From Methylocystis sp. H62 (lineage in GTDB: Bacteria > Pseudomonadota > Alphaproteobacteria > Rhizobiales > Beijerinckiaceae): a stretch of DNA of 64,000 nt. The notes under the pieces were generated by a model. It made no database searches and was not told where the DNA came from. It saw nothing but the letters and a program-made list of their open reading frames with translations. Made by a program: the position numbers and the translations under genes. Below, one piece after another: positions 56,030 through 63,584 of the stretch (within the stretch, counting starts at the first letter, position 1; every line of letters starts with the position of its first letter). The DNA lies in contig NZ_JADNQZ010000056.1 of the NCBI RefSeq assembly GCF_015709515.1, positions 186,001-250,000 on the forward strand. The letters are read 5' to 3'.

Positions 56030-57262
56030 TCAGGCCGCCTCTTGCATCGGCGGGCCGAACATCAATTCGTCGCGCATCGACGAAATATTCGCGCCGGTAC
56101 GGATGAGATCGAGAAGATCGGCCGCGCCGTTCGTATCTCCGATCAGGATCGCGCCGACGAGCCTGTCGTCGCGCACGACAAGCTTGCGATAAATTCCCAT
56201 GCGCGGGTCCTTGCAGACAATGCGGCGTGCATCTGCGTCGCCAAGATAATCGCCGGCTGAGAAAACGCGCACGCCGGAGACTTTCAGATTGGTGGAGACG
56301 ACGCTGCCGCCATAGGACGCGTCTTGTCCGGCGAGGCGCATGGCGAGCACGCGGCCCTGCTCATAGGCCGGCTCGACGAGCCCGTAACAGACGCCGCGAT
56401 GTTCAGCGCATTCGCCGATGGCGAAAACGCCTGGCGCGCTTGTCTTCAAGCCGTCGTCGACGATGACGCCTCGCCCGACGTCAAGAGCGGCCTGTCGCGC
56501 AAGGTCGGCGTTCGGCCGAATGCCGATGGCGAAAATCACGGCGTCGGCTGGAACCGTTCGACCGTCGGCGAACTCTACATTCTCGACTCGGCCCGAACCG
56601 CAGATGCGCGCCGTGTTGGCGTTGAGAAGCACGCGCACGCCTTTTTCTTCAACGAGGCGGCGCAGGATATCGGCGCCGGCCGCATCGAGTTGGCGCTCCA
56701 TCAGCCGATCCATGACATGGGCGAGCGTCACGTCGACGCCGCGTCGCGCAAGGCCATAAGCCGCCTCCAGTCCGAGAAGGCCGCCGCCGATGACGAGCGC
56801 GCGAGCGCCTTTGCCTTCCAGCCGGGACAGCGCCTCGACGTCTTGCACGTCGCGAAACGTATGAACGCCCGGAAGATCGGCGCCTTCGATCGGCAGCCTT
56901 GCCGCGCGCGACCCGGTGGCGAGCACGACTTTCGAATAGTCGACGCTCTCGCCATTATCGAGAAGAAGACGCCGCGCCGCGGCGTTGATCTTTATGACCT
57001 TGCGGCCGCTCAGAACCTCAACGCCGGCGACGCGCCACCATTGTGCCGGCTTGAGTTCGATGTCATCGACCGACAATTCCCCGGCGAGCACCGAAGACAG
57101 CAGCACGCGATTATAGGCAAGCCGCGGTTCCTCTCCGATCACGAGAATGTCGTATCGACCCGGCGCCCGCTTCGTCAGCTCCTCGACGAAACGCGTGGCG
57201 GCCATGCCGGCGCCGACGACGACAAGCTTCTCGCGACTTTTACAATCCTGCAATCCAGTCAT
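56030..57262 (-). CDS. NirB-N-terminal-like FAD/NAD(P)H oxidoreductase
   Basis: A 410-residue pyridine nucleotide-disulfide-type oxidoreductase equal to the N-terminal part of NirB or the NasB/NasC electron-transfer subunit. FAD site VVVGAGMAATRFVEEL, then PRLAYNRVLLSSVLAGE, NAD(P) site ALVIGGGLLGLEAAYGLARR and the FAD end motif GVFAIGECAEHRGVCYGLV. The sirohaem and BFD domains of full NirB are missing. It is the first gene of the nitrate operon, with a 328-base leader upstream that carries a sigma-54-type promoter and two ANTAR-type stem-loops. One base separates it from nirA. It is likely one of two routes of electrons to NasA. Confidence 0.9.
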   Translation of the reverse strand: MTGLQDCKSREKLVVVGAGMAATRFVEELTKRAPGRYDILVIGEEPRLAYNRVLLSSVLAGELSVDDIELKPAQWWRVAGVEVLSGRKVIKINAAARRLLLDNGESVDYSKVVLATGSRAARLPIEGADLPGVHTFRDVQDVEALSRLEGKGARALVIGGGLLGLEAAYGLARRGVDVTLAHVMDRLMERQLDAAGADILRRLVEEKGVRVLLNANTARICGSGRVENVEFADGRTVPADAVIFAIGIRPNADLARQAALDVGRGVIVDDGLKTSAPGVFAIGECAEHRGVCYGLVEPAYEQGRVLAMRLAGQDASYGGSVVSTNLKVSGVRVFSAGDYLGDADARRIVCKDPRMGIYRKLVVRDDRLVGAILIGDTNGAADLLDLIRTGANISSMRDELMFGPPMQEAA

Positions 57263-57300
57263 GTGTCGACTCTGCTGAACGGCCGAACGGTCCGGTCACA

Positions 57301-57342
57301 GGTCGCTTTGCCTTACGGGTGATGAGAACGGGCAAGACGACC
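57301..57342 (-). promoter_or_regulatory. Late leader hairpin upstream of the nitrate operon
   Basis: On the minus strand GGTCGTCTTGCC pairs with GGCAAAGCGACC over 18 bases of loop, 11 of 12 positions matching. No U-tract follows. Its 5' arm (GGUCGUC) is also complementary to GACGACC inside the first ANTAR-type stem-loop at 57413-57428, so the two could exchange partners. Confidence 0.5.
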
Positions 57343-57379
57343 AAAGCGCGACGCAAATTGCGAAATCGCTTCTGTGACG

Positions 57380-57428
57380 GAGCCCGACTTTGGGCTCGTT
57401 CCGGCGGACCGGCGGTCGTCGTTGACCA
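57380..57428 (-). promoter_or_regulatory. ANTAR-type double stem-loop, leader of the nitrate operon
   Basis: In RNA sense: first stem-loop UGGUC-AACGAC-GACCG (57428-57413), a 15-base linker, second stem-loop GAGCCC-AAAGUC-GGGCUC (57397-57380). Both loops have six bases with A at position 1 and G at position 4, the consensus bound by ANTAR proteins such as NasT, NasR and EutV. The first stem lies at the predicted 5' end of the transcript. Confidence 0.78.
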
Positions 57429-57438
57429 ATGAGGGGAG

Positions 57439-57454
57439 TGCACATTTCGGGCCA
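57439..57454 (-). promoter_or_regulatory. Sigma-54-type promoter of the nitrate operon
   Basis: On the minus strand TGGCCCGAAATGTGCA, against the consensus TGGCAC-N5-TTGCA, with the invariant GG and GC at the required spacing. Predicted start of transcription near 57428. The perfect inverted repeat TTAGGCGC-GAG-GCGCCTAA at 57540-57558 lies about 112-130 bases upstream of that point, where an enhancer-binding activator would sit, though it is not an NtrC consensus and could instead end the nasS transcript. Confidence 0.7.
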
Positions 57455-57589
57455 GAGGCGCCGGCGTGGTTTTTCCCAAGGAATGCGGGCGTTTGGCGCT
57501 GACCAACGGAAGCAGGCGGCATTTTGCGGCGCCGAATGCTTAGGCGCGAGGCGCCTAACGGCTGGCGCTTTTGAACAGAGGTTCAGCGC

Positions 57590-58738
57590 TCACAGGCGCT
57601 GTCCGATAGCGAAGTCGGCGAGATAAGCTTCATAGCTGCGGTCGTCGAACGACGGTCCCGCAAAGGCCCCGATTTCGCGCTGAACATGCGCGCGATCAAT
57701 CGCGGCGTCGTAGAGGTCCGGGCGCAGGACGCTCTTCGCGCGATCGGCCATCTCTGGCGAATGGCGCGTCTGCCCCCAGCGCAGCATCTGCGCATAGATC
57801 CATTCGGTTTGCTGTGGATCCGGCCGCATGGCGCCGTCTCGTCCAATGATGAGGTAGTTGGCGTCGCTTCGTTCGTCGCGCGCCTTAACGCGCAAATGGC
57901 CCGTGAGCACGCGGCCGATGATCTCGGCGTCGACGCCGACATATTCCGGCCGCGAGAGAATTTGCGAAACCTCGCCCAGGTTTTGCGGCGCGTCAACGAA
58001 GGCGGCCCCCCTGTCGAGCGCGCGGATCAGCGCCGCGACAAGATCAGGATTATCGTTGGCGAAGCTCTCGCGCAGCGCGAGGACTTTCTCCGGCGCGCAC
58101 GCAAAAATCTCGCAGCCGAAATGCAGAATGACCCCAACGCCGGCGTCGACCGCGACAGAACTCCAGGGCGCGCCGACGCAAAAGCCGTCGAGCTGACCGC
58201 GCGTCAGATTTTCCACCATATAGGGCGGCGGCAGAACGATCAGCCGCAGGTCTTCGTCGGGATCGACGCCGCCTTCCGCCATCCAGTAGCGCAGCTGATA
58301 ATTGTGCATGGAAAAAGGAAAGGTCATGCCGAAGGTCAGAGGCTCACGTCCCTCGGCCCTTCGCCGCGCGACGAGCTTGGCGAGCGCGCGCGCGGTTTGC
58401 GCCGGATGCGCGACCTCGCCTTCCGCTGCGAGTTCGGCATAAAGCGCTGTGGACACCGCGATCGCATTGCCGTTCATCGCAAGATTCATCGGCGCGACAA
58501 GCGGGACTCGCACATGGCCCAGTCCGAGCGTGGAAGCGACCGCCATTGGCGCCAGAAGATGCGCCGCATCGAAACGGCCGATGGCGAGCTTGTCTCTAAT
58601 ATTCGCCCAGGACGCTTCGCGGATCAGTTCGACGTCGAGACCTTCCGCCTTGGCGAAGCCCTTATGTGCGGCGATCAACAGCGCAGCGGCGTCGACAAGC
58701 GGAATGAAGCCGATTTTCACATGCGCTTCGCCGGTCAT
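57590..58738 (-). CDS. nasS: Nitrate sensor NasS (NrtA/CmpA-like, cytosolic)
   Basis: A 382-residue periplasmic-binding-protein fold of the NrtA/CmpA/NasF family without a signal peptide: it begins directly with VKIGFIPLVDAAALLIAAHK. Ligand-side segments include HLLAPMAVASTLGLG, FSMHNYQLRYWMAEGGVDPD and FCVGAPWSSVAVDAGVGVIL. Lack of export and the four-base overlap with nasT identify it as NasS, the protein that holds NasT inactive until nitrate binds. No ABC permease or ATPase is nearby, which also argues against a transport role. Confidence 0.93.
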   Translation of the reverse strand: MTGEAHVKIGFIPLVDAAALLIAAHKGFAKAEGLDVELIREASWANIRDKLAIGRFDAAHLLAPMAVASTLGLGHVRVPLVAPMNLAMNGNAIAVSTALYAELAAEGEVAHPAQTARALAKLVARRRAEGREPLTFGMTFPFSMHNYQLRYWMAEGGVDPDEDLRLIVLPPPYMVENLTRGQLDGFCVGAPWSSVAVDAGVGVILHFGCEIFACAPEKVLALRESFANDNPDLVAALIRALDRGAAFVDAPQNLGEVSQILSRPEYVGVDAEIIGRVLTGHLRVKARDERSDANYLIIGRDGAMRPDPQQTEWIYAQMLRWGQTRHSPEMADRAKSVLRPDLYDAAIDRAHVQREIGAFAGPSFDDRSYEAYLADFAIGQRL

Positions 58739-59307
58739 TTGAACATCTCCGCCGCCGTGATGACCGAGCGTGCAATTTCGATGATCTTTTTGTTTTCGCG
58801 CATGGCGACGCCGCGCATCATCTTATAGGCGTCCTCTTCGGAAAGCTGCTTCGCCTTCATCAATATGCCTTTGGCGCGTTCGATCGTCTTGCGCTCCTCG
58901 AGATCGGATTTGGCCTGTTCGAGTTCATCCCGCAGCTTCGAGAAGGCATGGAACCGCGATACGCACAGATCGAGGATCGATTTGATGCGCTCCTTTTTCA
59001 ACCCATCGACGATATAGGCCGAGACCCCAGCGTCGACCGAGGCCTGAATCGACGCCGTGTCGCTCTGATCGACAAACATGGCGATCGGCCGACGCACCGC
59101 GCGACTGACCTGAAACATTTGCTCAAGCGTATCGCGCGAAGGGTTCTCGAGATCAATCAGGATCACGTCGGGGTCGCTGGCGTAGATGTGCTTCAGCAGA
59201 TTGTGCATCTCGCTGATGCGCTCGACCTGCGTGAAGCCGGCTTCGCGCAGTCCCTCCTCGAGGATCAGCGAGCGAATGGGGCTTTCGTCGACAATGACGA
59301 TCTTCAA
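58735..59307 (-). CDS. nasT: ANTAR-domain antiterminator NasT
   Basis: A 190-residue response-regulator-like protein. The receiver-like domain starts KIVIVDESPIRSLILEEGLR, with DPDVILIDLENPSRDTLEQM. The C-terminal ANTAR domain (about residues 130-190) reads LEERKTIERAKGILMKAKQL then SEEDAYKMMRGVAMRENKKI. It binds double stem-loops in leader RNA and prevents termination when NasS is loaded with nitrate. I chose the TTG at 59307, which gives the family start; a GTG at 59400 would add 31 residues of no resemblance. NasS follows with a four-base overlap. Confidence 0.93.
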   Translation of the reverse strand: MKIVIVDESPIRSLILEEGLREAGFTQVERISEMHNLLKHIYASDPDVILIDLENPSRDTLEQMFQVSRAVRRPIAMFVDQSDTASIQASVDAGVSAYIVDGLKKERIKSILDLCVSRFHAFSKLRDELEQAKSDLEERKTIERAKGILMKAKQLSEEDAYKMMRGVAMRENKKIIEIARSVITAAEMFK

Positions 59308-59401
59308 TTCACGGCGTCCAGTGAGCGCATGTAGGGGTCGCGCCAGCGGCGGCGCATCGCCAGTCTCCGCGATCCGGCCGCCGGGCCGCGACCAACGCAC
59401 G

Positions 59402-60649
59402 TTATATCTTGAAGCGCAACGACATGCCCGCCTGCCAGTTCTTCATGATCTGCGGACCGTTGAGATTCTGATAGACGGGCAAACCGGCCTCGACCGCGAC
59501 CGTCGCATTGTCATAGCCGATAAATTTGCCGCTGATCGTCGCGCCGCCGAAGAGTTCGACCCGCTGCCCGCCGTAGAAGGCCGGATTGGCCGGCACGGCG
59601 GGGCCGCGGATTTCGGGATCGAAGCCGCGGATCGGACCCTGCGTCGAACCGCTCACGCGAAAGGTGGTGGTGAGTCCGGGCGTCCAGGTGTAGCCGCCCC
59701 AGGCGTTGAATTCATGCAACTCGCCCCATCGGTAGCCCCCGGAAGGAGTGGGACCGAACGGGAAGCGCAGGCGATATTCGAGCAGGTAGTCCCAGGAATA
59801 GCCCAGTGAATTTGGGGCCAGAGGGAAGCGCCCGCGATAGCCGAGGCCCCATGACCACGGTCCCAGATAGCCTGCATAGACGATGCCCGGCAGGAAATCG
59901 AATGTGCCCGTGCCTGGCTGCATGCCATAGAATCCTCGGATGTTGCGGCGGGTTCCGTCGGGCAGGAGAAAGTCCTTGAACGTGGCCGTGTAGCTGCCGG
60001 CGGGGAAGGAGACGCCAAGCGAGAGCTGGATGCGATGGACGTCGTCCTGATAGATGCGATAGACGCCCGACAACGTGACGTCGGCAAGGCTCGTCGTTCC
60101 CGGCAAACTCCTGCCGAGCGGCAAGATCCCCGACGCGCCCTTGAAGGTGAGCGCGTTGAGATTTTTCTCGATCATGCCGGCCGTGAGGATAACGGCGAAA
60201 TCTTTCGTGACGCCGTAGCTCAGTCCGGCAATTTGCGTCGCGACCGCAATGTTTTGCGGGATGATGCGCACAGTCTGCTTGGGATTGAGAAAGAACGGCA
60301 CCGTCGTGACGATATATTCGTTGGAGACCGTGCGCGTTCCCATTTTGATGCCTGACAGATTGGCGAACACCGGCGTAATGGAGAAAACAAGTTTGCCAGC
60401 GGCCGGCATATCGGCGCCGAACACCCCCATGGGCGCCGGCGGCGGAGCGGGAGGCGGCACAGGCGGCGCGGCCGGCGCGAGCGATGGCGGCGGCGCTTGA
60501 ACTTGTATCGCAGTCGCCTCGGACGGCGCGTGTTTGCGGGGCGCGGCGTTCGCGTCGGTCGCGAGGAGCGCGGCCGCCACGACTATCAATCTTGCGCCGC
60601 GCCATGGCGGCCGCTGGCGCATCGATCGCTGGGACTGTGCTCTCTTCAT
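59402..60649 (-). CDS. Predicted outer-membrane channel-like protein in the nasTS operon
   Basis: A 415-residue exported protein. Signal region RLIVVAAALLATDANAAPRK (residues about 20-40), a Pro/Ala linker (PPVPPPAPPPAP), then a 330-residue beta-rich domain resembling the phenol_MetA_deg/transporter-type outer-membrane barrels: VYRIYQDDVHRIQLSLGVSF, WSWGLGYRGRFPLAPNSLGY, and an end in Phe-Lys-Ile. The ATG at 60649 follows GATGAGG. It is the first gene after the ANTAR-type leader at 60693-60768 and ends 94 bases before nasT, so it is probably induced with NasST and may pass nitrate or another anion through the outer membrane; that role is inferred. Confidence 0.68.
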   Translation of the reverse strand: MKRAQSQRSMRQRPPWRGARLIVVAAALLATDANAAPRKHAPSEATAIQVQAPPPSLAPAAPPVPPPAPPPAPMGVFGADMPAAGKLVFSITPVFANLSGIKMGTRTVSNEYIVTTVPFFLNPKQTVRIIPQNIAVATQIAGLSYGVTKDFAVILTAGMIEKNLNALTFKGASGILPLGRSLPGTTSLADVTLSGVYRIYQDDVHRIQLSLGVSFPAGSYTATFKDFLLPDGTRRNIRGFYGMQPGTGTFDFLPGIVYAGYLGPWSWGLGYRGRFPLAPNSLGYSWDYLLEYRLRFPFGPTPSGGYRWGELHEFNAWGGYTWTPGLTTTFRVSGSTQGPIRGFDPEIRGPAVPANPAFYGGQRVELFGGATISGKFIGYDNATVAVEAGLPVYQNLNGPQIMKNWQAGMSLRFKI

Positions 60650-60692
60650 CGCGAACCTCATCTGCATCTCGCCTGCGCGCGCCCCAGAAACG

Positions 60693-60742
60693 AAAAAAGC
60701 CGCTGCCTGAACGCCTGCGAGGCAGACGTTCAGGACAGCGGC
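60693..60742 (-). terminator. Strong leader terminator of the nasTS operon
   Basis: On the minus strand GCCGCTG-T-CCTGAACG pairs with CGTTCAGG-CAGCGGC (one bulged base), with a further CTGC/GCAG inside, followed by TTTTTT. It ends 43 bases before the ATG at 60649, so it must be overcome for the operon to be expressed. Confidence 0.93.
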
Positions 60743-60768
60743 AATGCTGGGGGACCCTTCTTTGGGCC
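60736..60768 (-). promoter_or_regulatory. ANTAR-type double stem-loop, leader of the nasTS operon
   Basis: In RNA sense: first stem-loop GGCCC-AAAGAA-GGGUC (60768-60753), a three-base linker, second stem-loop CAGC-AUUGCC-GCUG (60749-60736). Both six-base loops have A at position 1 and G at position 4. The second stem-loop shares seven bases (60736-60742) with the 5' arm of the terminator, so the two structures cannot coexist. This is the arrangement known for EutV, NasR and NasT targets. Confidence 0.87.
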
Positions 60769-60804
60769 GGGTGACGTCGCAAGCGACGCCCTCGCGCCAA
60801 GGGA

Positions 60805-60820
60805 TGCAAGCGCGGCGCCA
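60805..60820 (-). promoter_or_regulatory. Sigma-54-type promoter of the nasTS operon
   Basis: On the minus strand TGGCGCCGCGCTTGCA fits TGGCAC-N5-TTGCA, with GG and GC at the fixed spacing. Predicted start near 60794, which puts the first ANTAR-type stem-loop about 26 bases into the transcript. Confidence 0.72.
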
Positions 60821-61093
60821 CCTACAGCGAGGCTTTATGGCGCGCGTCGCTGAGCCGCTCTGGACGCCAGGCTTTTGCAGGGGTTCGCGCTTGCACGCGC
60901 GCGCTTGTTAAAACATTCACGAGGACTTATTCGCGTCGCGCGCTTGCTTGCGAGGCGGCAACGAACGCCGAAAAAATTTGCATTCTGCCGTCATCGACGA
61001 CAGCCGCTTTGTCCTTGTAGCCGCGTTTGCCGTGATGACGCGGCCTTCTACATGTCTTCCGTCCGACGTCCCTGTTTGGACAGGGAGGACGCA

Positions 61094-61267
61094 ATGAGAG
61101 GATGTGAAACTTGTCTCGCGGCCGCCTCAGAGGGCCGCGCGCCGATCCTGCCGTCCGCCCCTTCGGGGACCGACGACAAGGCCGGTGGATTTCCGCCGAC
61201 GGAGGAGGAGCGTGCGCGCGCAGCCGAGAAACCCGCCGGCAAGCCGCAGGCGCCGTCCAAGACGTAG
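61094..61267 (+). CDS. Small hydrophilic protein with CxxC, unknown
   Basis: A 57-residue peptide starting MRGCETCLAAASEGRAPILP. GGGAGGAC lies four bases before the ATG, a strong site. The CxxC near the N-terminus may bind metal or be redox active; the rest is charged and Pro/Ala-rich with no helix for membrane insertion. Not recognised. A longer in-frame open region upstream has no site. Confidence 0.5.
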   Translation: MRGCETCLAAASEGRAPILPSAPSGTDDKAGGFPPTEEERARAAEKPAGKPQAPSKT

Positions 61268-61522
61268 CTGCCTCCTATAGGCGCCGCCGGACGCTCAACT
61301 CCCGCGCGACTCCCGAAGGATTCATCGCACCGGGTCAGCATTCGCCCAGTGGGCGCGGTCCAGACCTCTCGCCGCGCCCGCTCGGACGACACAGATGTGG
61401 TGTCCAACGACGACCTAAAATCCTAATAGCGCCTTTACATCATTCCCGCGCAAATTGCGGTTCGTCGTTCTCGATTGGTGAAGACCCGAAGCGAGAACGC
61501 GCCATCAAGGTGAGACACAATC

Positions 61523-61636
61523 ATGCCTCTATCTCTCATAGGCTTAGGCGTCGCGGCCATTATCTTTGTGATCGCGAACAATCTGGTTCACGAGATGCGC
61601 GCGCGGCGTGCGCGCATTGATTCACGCCGCCGGTGA
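61523..61636 (+). CDS. Small membrane peptide (37 aa) ahead of kdp
   Basis: Reads MPLSLIGLGVAAIIFVIANN then a strongly basic tail (HEMRARRARIDSRRR). One membrane helix with a cytosolic Arg-rich end. AAGGTGAG lies upstream. It ends 15 bases before the next small gene, on the same strand and in line with kdpF, so it looks like part of the kdp transcript. Function unknown. Confidence 0.55.
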   Translation: MPLSLIGLGVAAIIFVIANNLVHEMRARRARIDSRRR

Positions 61637-61651
61637 GCGCGGAGAAGACAC

Positions 61652-61735
61652 ATGCTCGATATTCTGTACATTGGCCTCGGTCTTTTCCTTTTTGCGGTCG
61701 TTGGCGCCTATGCGCGGGCCTGCGGGCGCCTTTAG
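61652..61735 (+). CDS. Kdp-linked membrane peptide (27 aa)
   Basis: Reads MLDILYIGLGLFLFAVVGAY then ARACGRL. Tiny genes of this type (one helix, then YxRACxRL) commonly precede kdpF in proteobacterial kdp operons, often annotated only as hypothetical. GGAGAAG lies upstream of the ATG. It is 9 bases before kdpF. Probably a single-pass inner-membrane peptide associated with the Kdp pump; no activity is known to me. Confidence 0.65.
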   Translation: MLDILYIGLGLFLFAVVGAYARACGRL

Positions 61736-61744
61736 GAGAACCGC

Positions 61745-61831
61745 ATGTTTGAACCTGTCATTGGACTGATCGTCGCCGTTCTTCTCGGCGCCTATCTCGC
61801 CTATACGCTGCTCCATCCGGAAAAATTCTAA
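61745..61831 (+). CDS. kdpF: K(+)-transporting ATPase subunit F
   Basis: A 28-residue Kdp[21 protein letters not shown] then TLLHPEKF. The C-terminal L-x-PEKF is the family's hallmark. KdpF is a single-helix subunit that stabilises the KdpFABC complex in the inner membrane. It lies 31 bases before kdpA. Confidence 0.9.
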   Translation: MFEPVIGLIVAVLLGAYLAYTLLHPEKF

Positions 61832-61862
61832 AGGGAGGCTCGGCGCATGCCGGGCATTCGCC

Positions 61863-63572
61863 ATGACGTCCATTGGGCTGGCGCAAATCGCCATCGTCCT
61901 GCTTGCCGTTATTGGCGCGGCTATTCCGCTCGGCAATAACATAGCCACCGTCTTAGCGGGCGAGCGCAGCCTGCTCTCTCCCCTGCTCTCGCCCATTGAG
62001 CGCGTCTTCTACAGACTCGCCGGCGTTGATCCTGCGCGGGAGCAAAACTGGCTTGCCTACGCGATGGCCATGCTGGCCTTCAGCGTGATCGGCTTTGTTT
62101 CGCTTTACGCGCTGCAACGGCTCCAGGCCTATCTGCCGCTCAATCCTCAGGGCTTTAGCGGGGTTCCCGCCGATCTCGCCTTCAACACGTCGATGAGCTT
62201 CGTCACCAACACCAATTGGCAGAACTACGGCGGCGAGTCGACGATGAGTCACTTGACGCAGATGCTCGGCCTCACCGTGCATAATTTCGTGTCCGCCGCC
62301 ACCGGCCTTGCGATGGCGTTTGCGCTGGTGCGCGGTTTCTCGCGCGCCGAATCTCCCACCATCGGCAATTTCTGGGTCGACCTCACCCGATCGACGCTTT
62401 ACGTGCTTCTGCCGCTCTCGATCATCGTCGCGCTCGCCCTCGTTGCTCTCGGCGTGCCGCAGACGCTTCAGGGTTCGATCGAAGCGACGACGCTCGAGGG
62501 CGCCAAGCAGACGCTGGCCATTGGCCCGGTCGCCAGCCAGGAGGCGATCAAGGAACTCGGAACCAATGGCGGCGGCTTCTTCAACGCCAATTCCGCGCAT
62601 CCTTTTGAAAGCCCCAATGCGCTTTCCAACATGCTGGAAATCTGGGCTCTGCTTGTCATCCCCTTCGCCACGGCCTTCGCCTTTGGGCGTGCGGTCTTCG
62701 ACTATCGACAAGGTCGCGCGATCGCCATCACCATGATGATCGTGCTCGCCGCAGGCGTATCCGTCGCTTACTGGGCCGAGGCAGGCGGCAATCCGTTGCT
62801 GACGGAGATCGGCGTCGATCCTTCGCCCGGCAATATGGAAGGCAAGGAGGTCCGCTTCGGCCCTGCGATGAGCGCGCTATTTGCCGCGTCGACCACGGGC
62901 ACGAGCTGCGGCGCCGTCAACGCCATGCACGACTCATTCATGCCGCTCGGCGGTCTCGTGCCCTTGTTCAACATGCTGATGGGCAGCATCGCGCCGGGCG
63001 GCGTCGGCGCCGGGCTCTACGGCTTTCTGGTGCTGGCGATCATCGCCGTTTTCATCGCCGGGCTTATGGTCGGCCGCACGCCGGAGTATCTCGGCAAGAA
63101 GATCGAGACGCGGGAGATGAAGCTCGCGATGCTGGCGGTGCTGATCTATCCGCTCAGCGTTCTTGCCTTCACGGGCGTTTCGGTCATGCTTCAGACGGGT
63201 CTCGCCAGTCTCAACAATGCCGGCCCGCACGGGCTCTCCGAAATCCTCTACGCATTCGCCTCAGCCACCGACAATAATGGGTCGGCTTTCGCAGGCCTGA
63301 CGGGCAATACGCCTTGGTACAACACGACGCTCGGCGTCGCGATGCTGCTCGGGCGCTTCGCCTTCGTCATTCCCGTATTGGCGATCGCCGGCGCGTTCGC
63401 GGCGAAAAAGAAGGGCGCTGCTTCAGTTGGCACCTTCCCGACGCATGGGCCCCTCTTCATCGGCCTGCTGCTCGGCGTCATCGTCGTCCTCTATCTGCTG
63501 CAATATTTTCCGGCGCTCGCGCTCGGCCCGATCGTCGAGCATTTCGCGCTGCTTGCCGGAAAAACCTTCTAA
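61863..63572 (+). CDS. kdpA: Potassium-transporting ATPase subunit A
   Basis: Full-length 569-residue KdpA, the K+-binding channel-like subunit. The four selectivity-filter regions are visible: [42 protein letters not shown] and [12 protein letters not shown]. The start at the ATG at 61863 is 25 bases from AAGGGAGG, an unusually long distance; no closer in-frame start exists. It is followed by kdpB after 12 bases. Confidence 0.97.
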   Translation: MTSIGLAQIAIVLLAVIGAAIPLGNNIATVLAGERSLLSPLLSPIERVFYRLAGVDPAREQNWLAYAMAMLAFSVIGFVSLYALQRLQAYLPLNPQGFSGVPADLAFNTSMSFVTNTNWQNYGGESTMSHLTQMLGLTVHNFVSAATGLAMAFALVRGFSRAESPTIGNFWVDLTRSTLYVLLPLSIIVALALVALGVPQTLQGSIEATTLEGAKQTLAIGPVASQEAIKELGTNGGGFFNANSAHPFESPNALSNMLEIWALLVIPFATAFAFGRAVFDYRQGRAIAITMMIVLAAGVSVAYWAEAGGNPLLTEIGVDPSPGNMEGKEVRFGPAMSALFAASTTGTSCGAVNAMHDSFMPLGGLVPLFNMLMGSIAPGGVGAGLYGFLVLAIIAVFIAGLMVGRTPEYLGKKIETREMKLAMLAVLIYPLSVLAFTGVSVMLQTGLASLNNAGPHGLSEILYAFASATDNNGSAFAGLTGNTPWYNTTLGVAMLLGRFAFVIPVLAIAGAFAAKKKGAASVGTFPTHGPLFIGLLLGVIVVLYLLQYFPALALGPIVEHFALLAGKTF

Positions 63573-63584
63573 GGAGCATGTCAG

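Noticed and set aside
57301-57342. Calling the late leader hairpin an intrinsic terminator
   Set aside because: The stem is good but is followed by UGUGACC, not a U-tract; recorded as a regulatory hairpin only.
57590-58738. NasS as the binding protein of a nitrate ABC transporter
   Set aside because: No signal peptide, no permease or ATPase gene nearby, and direct coupling to the ANTAR gene.
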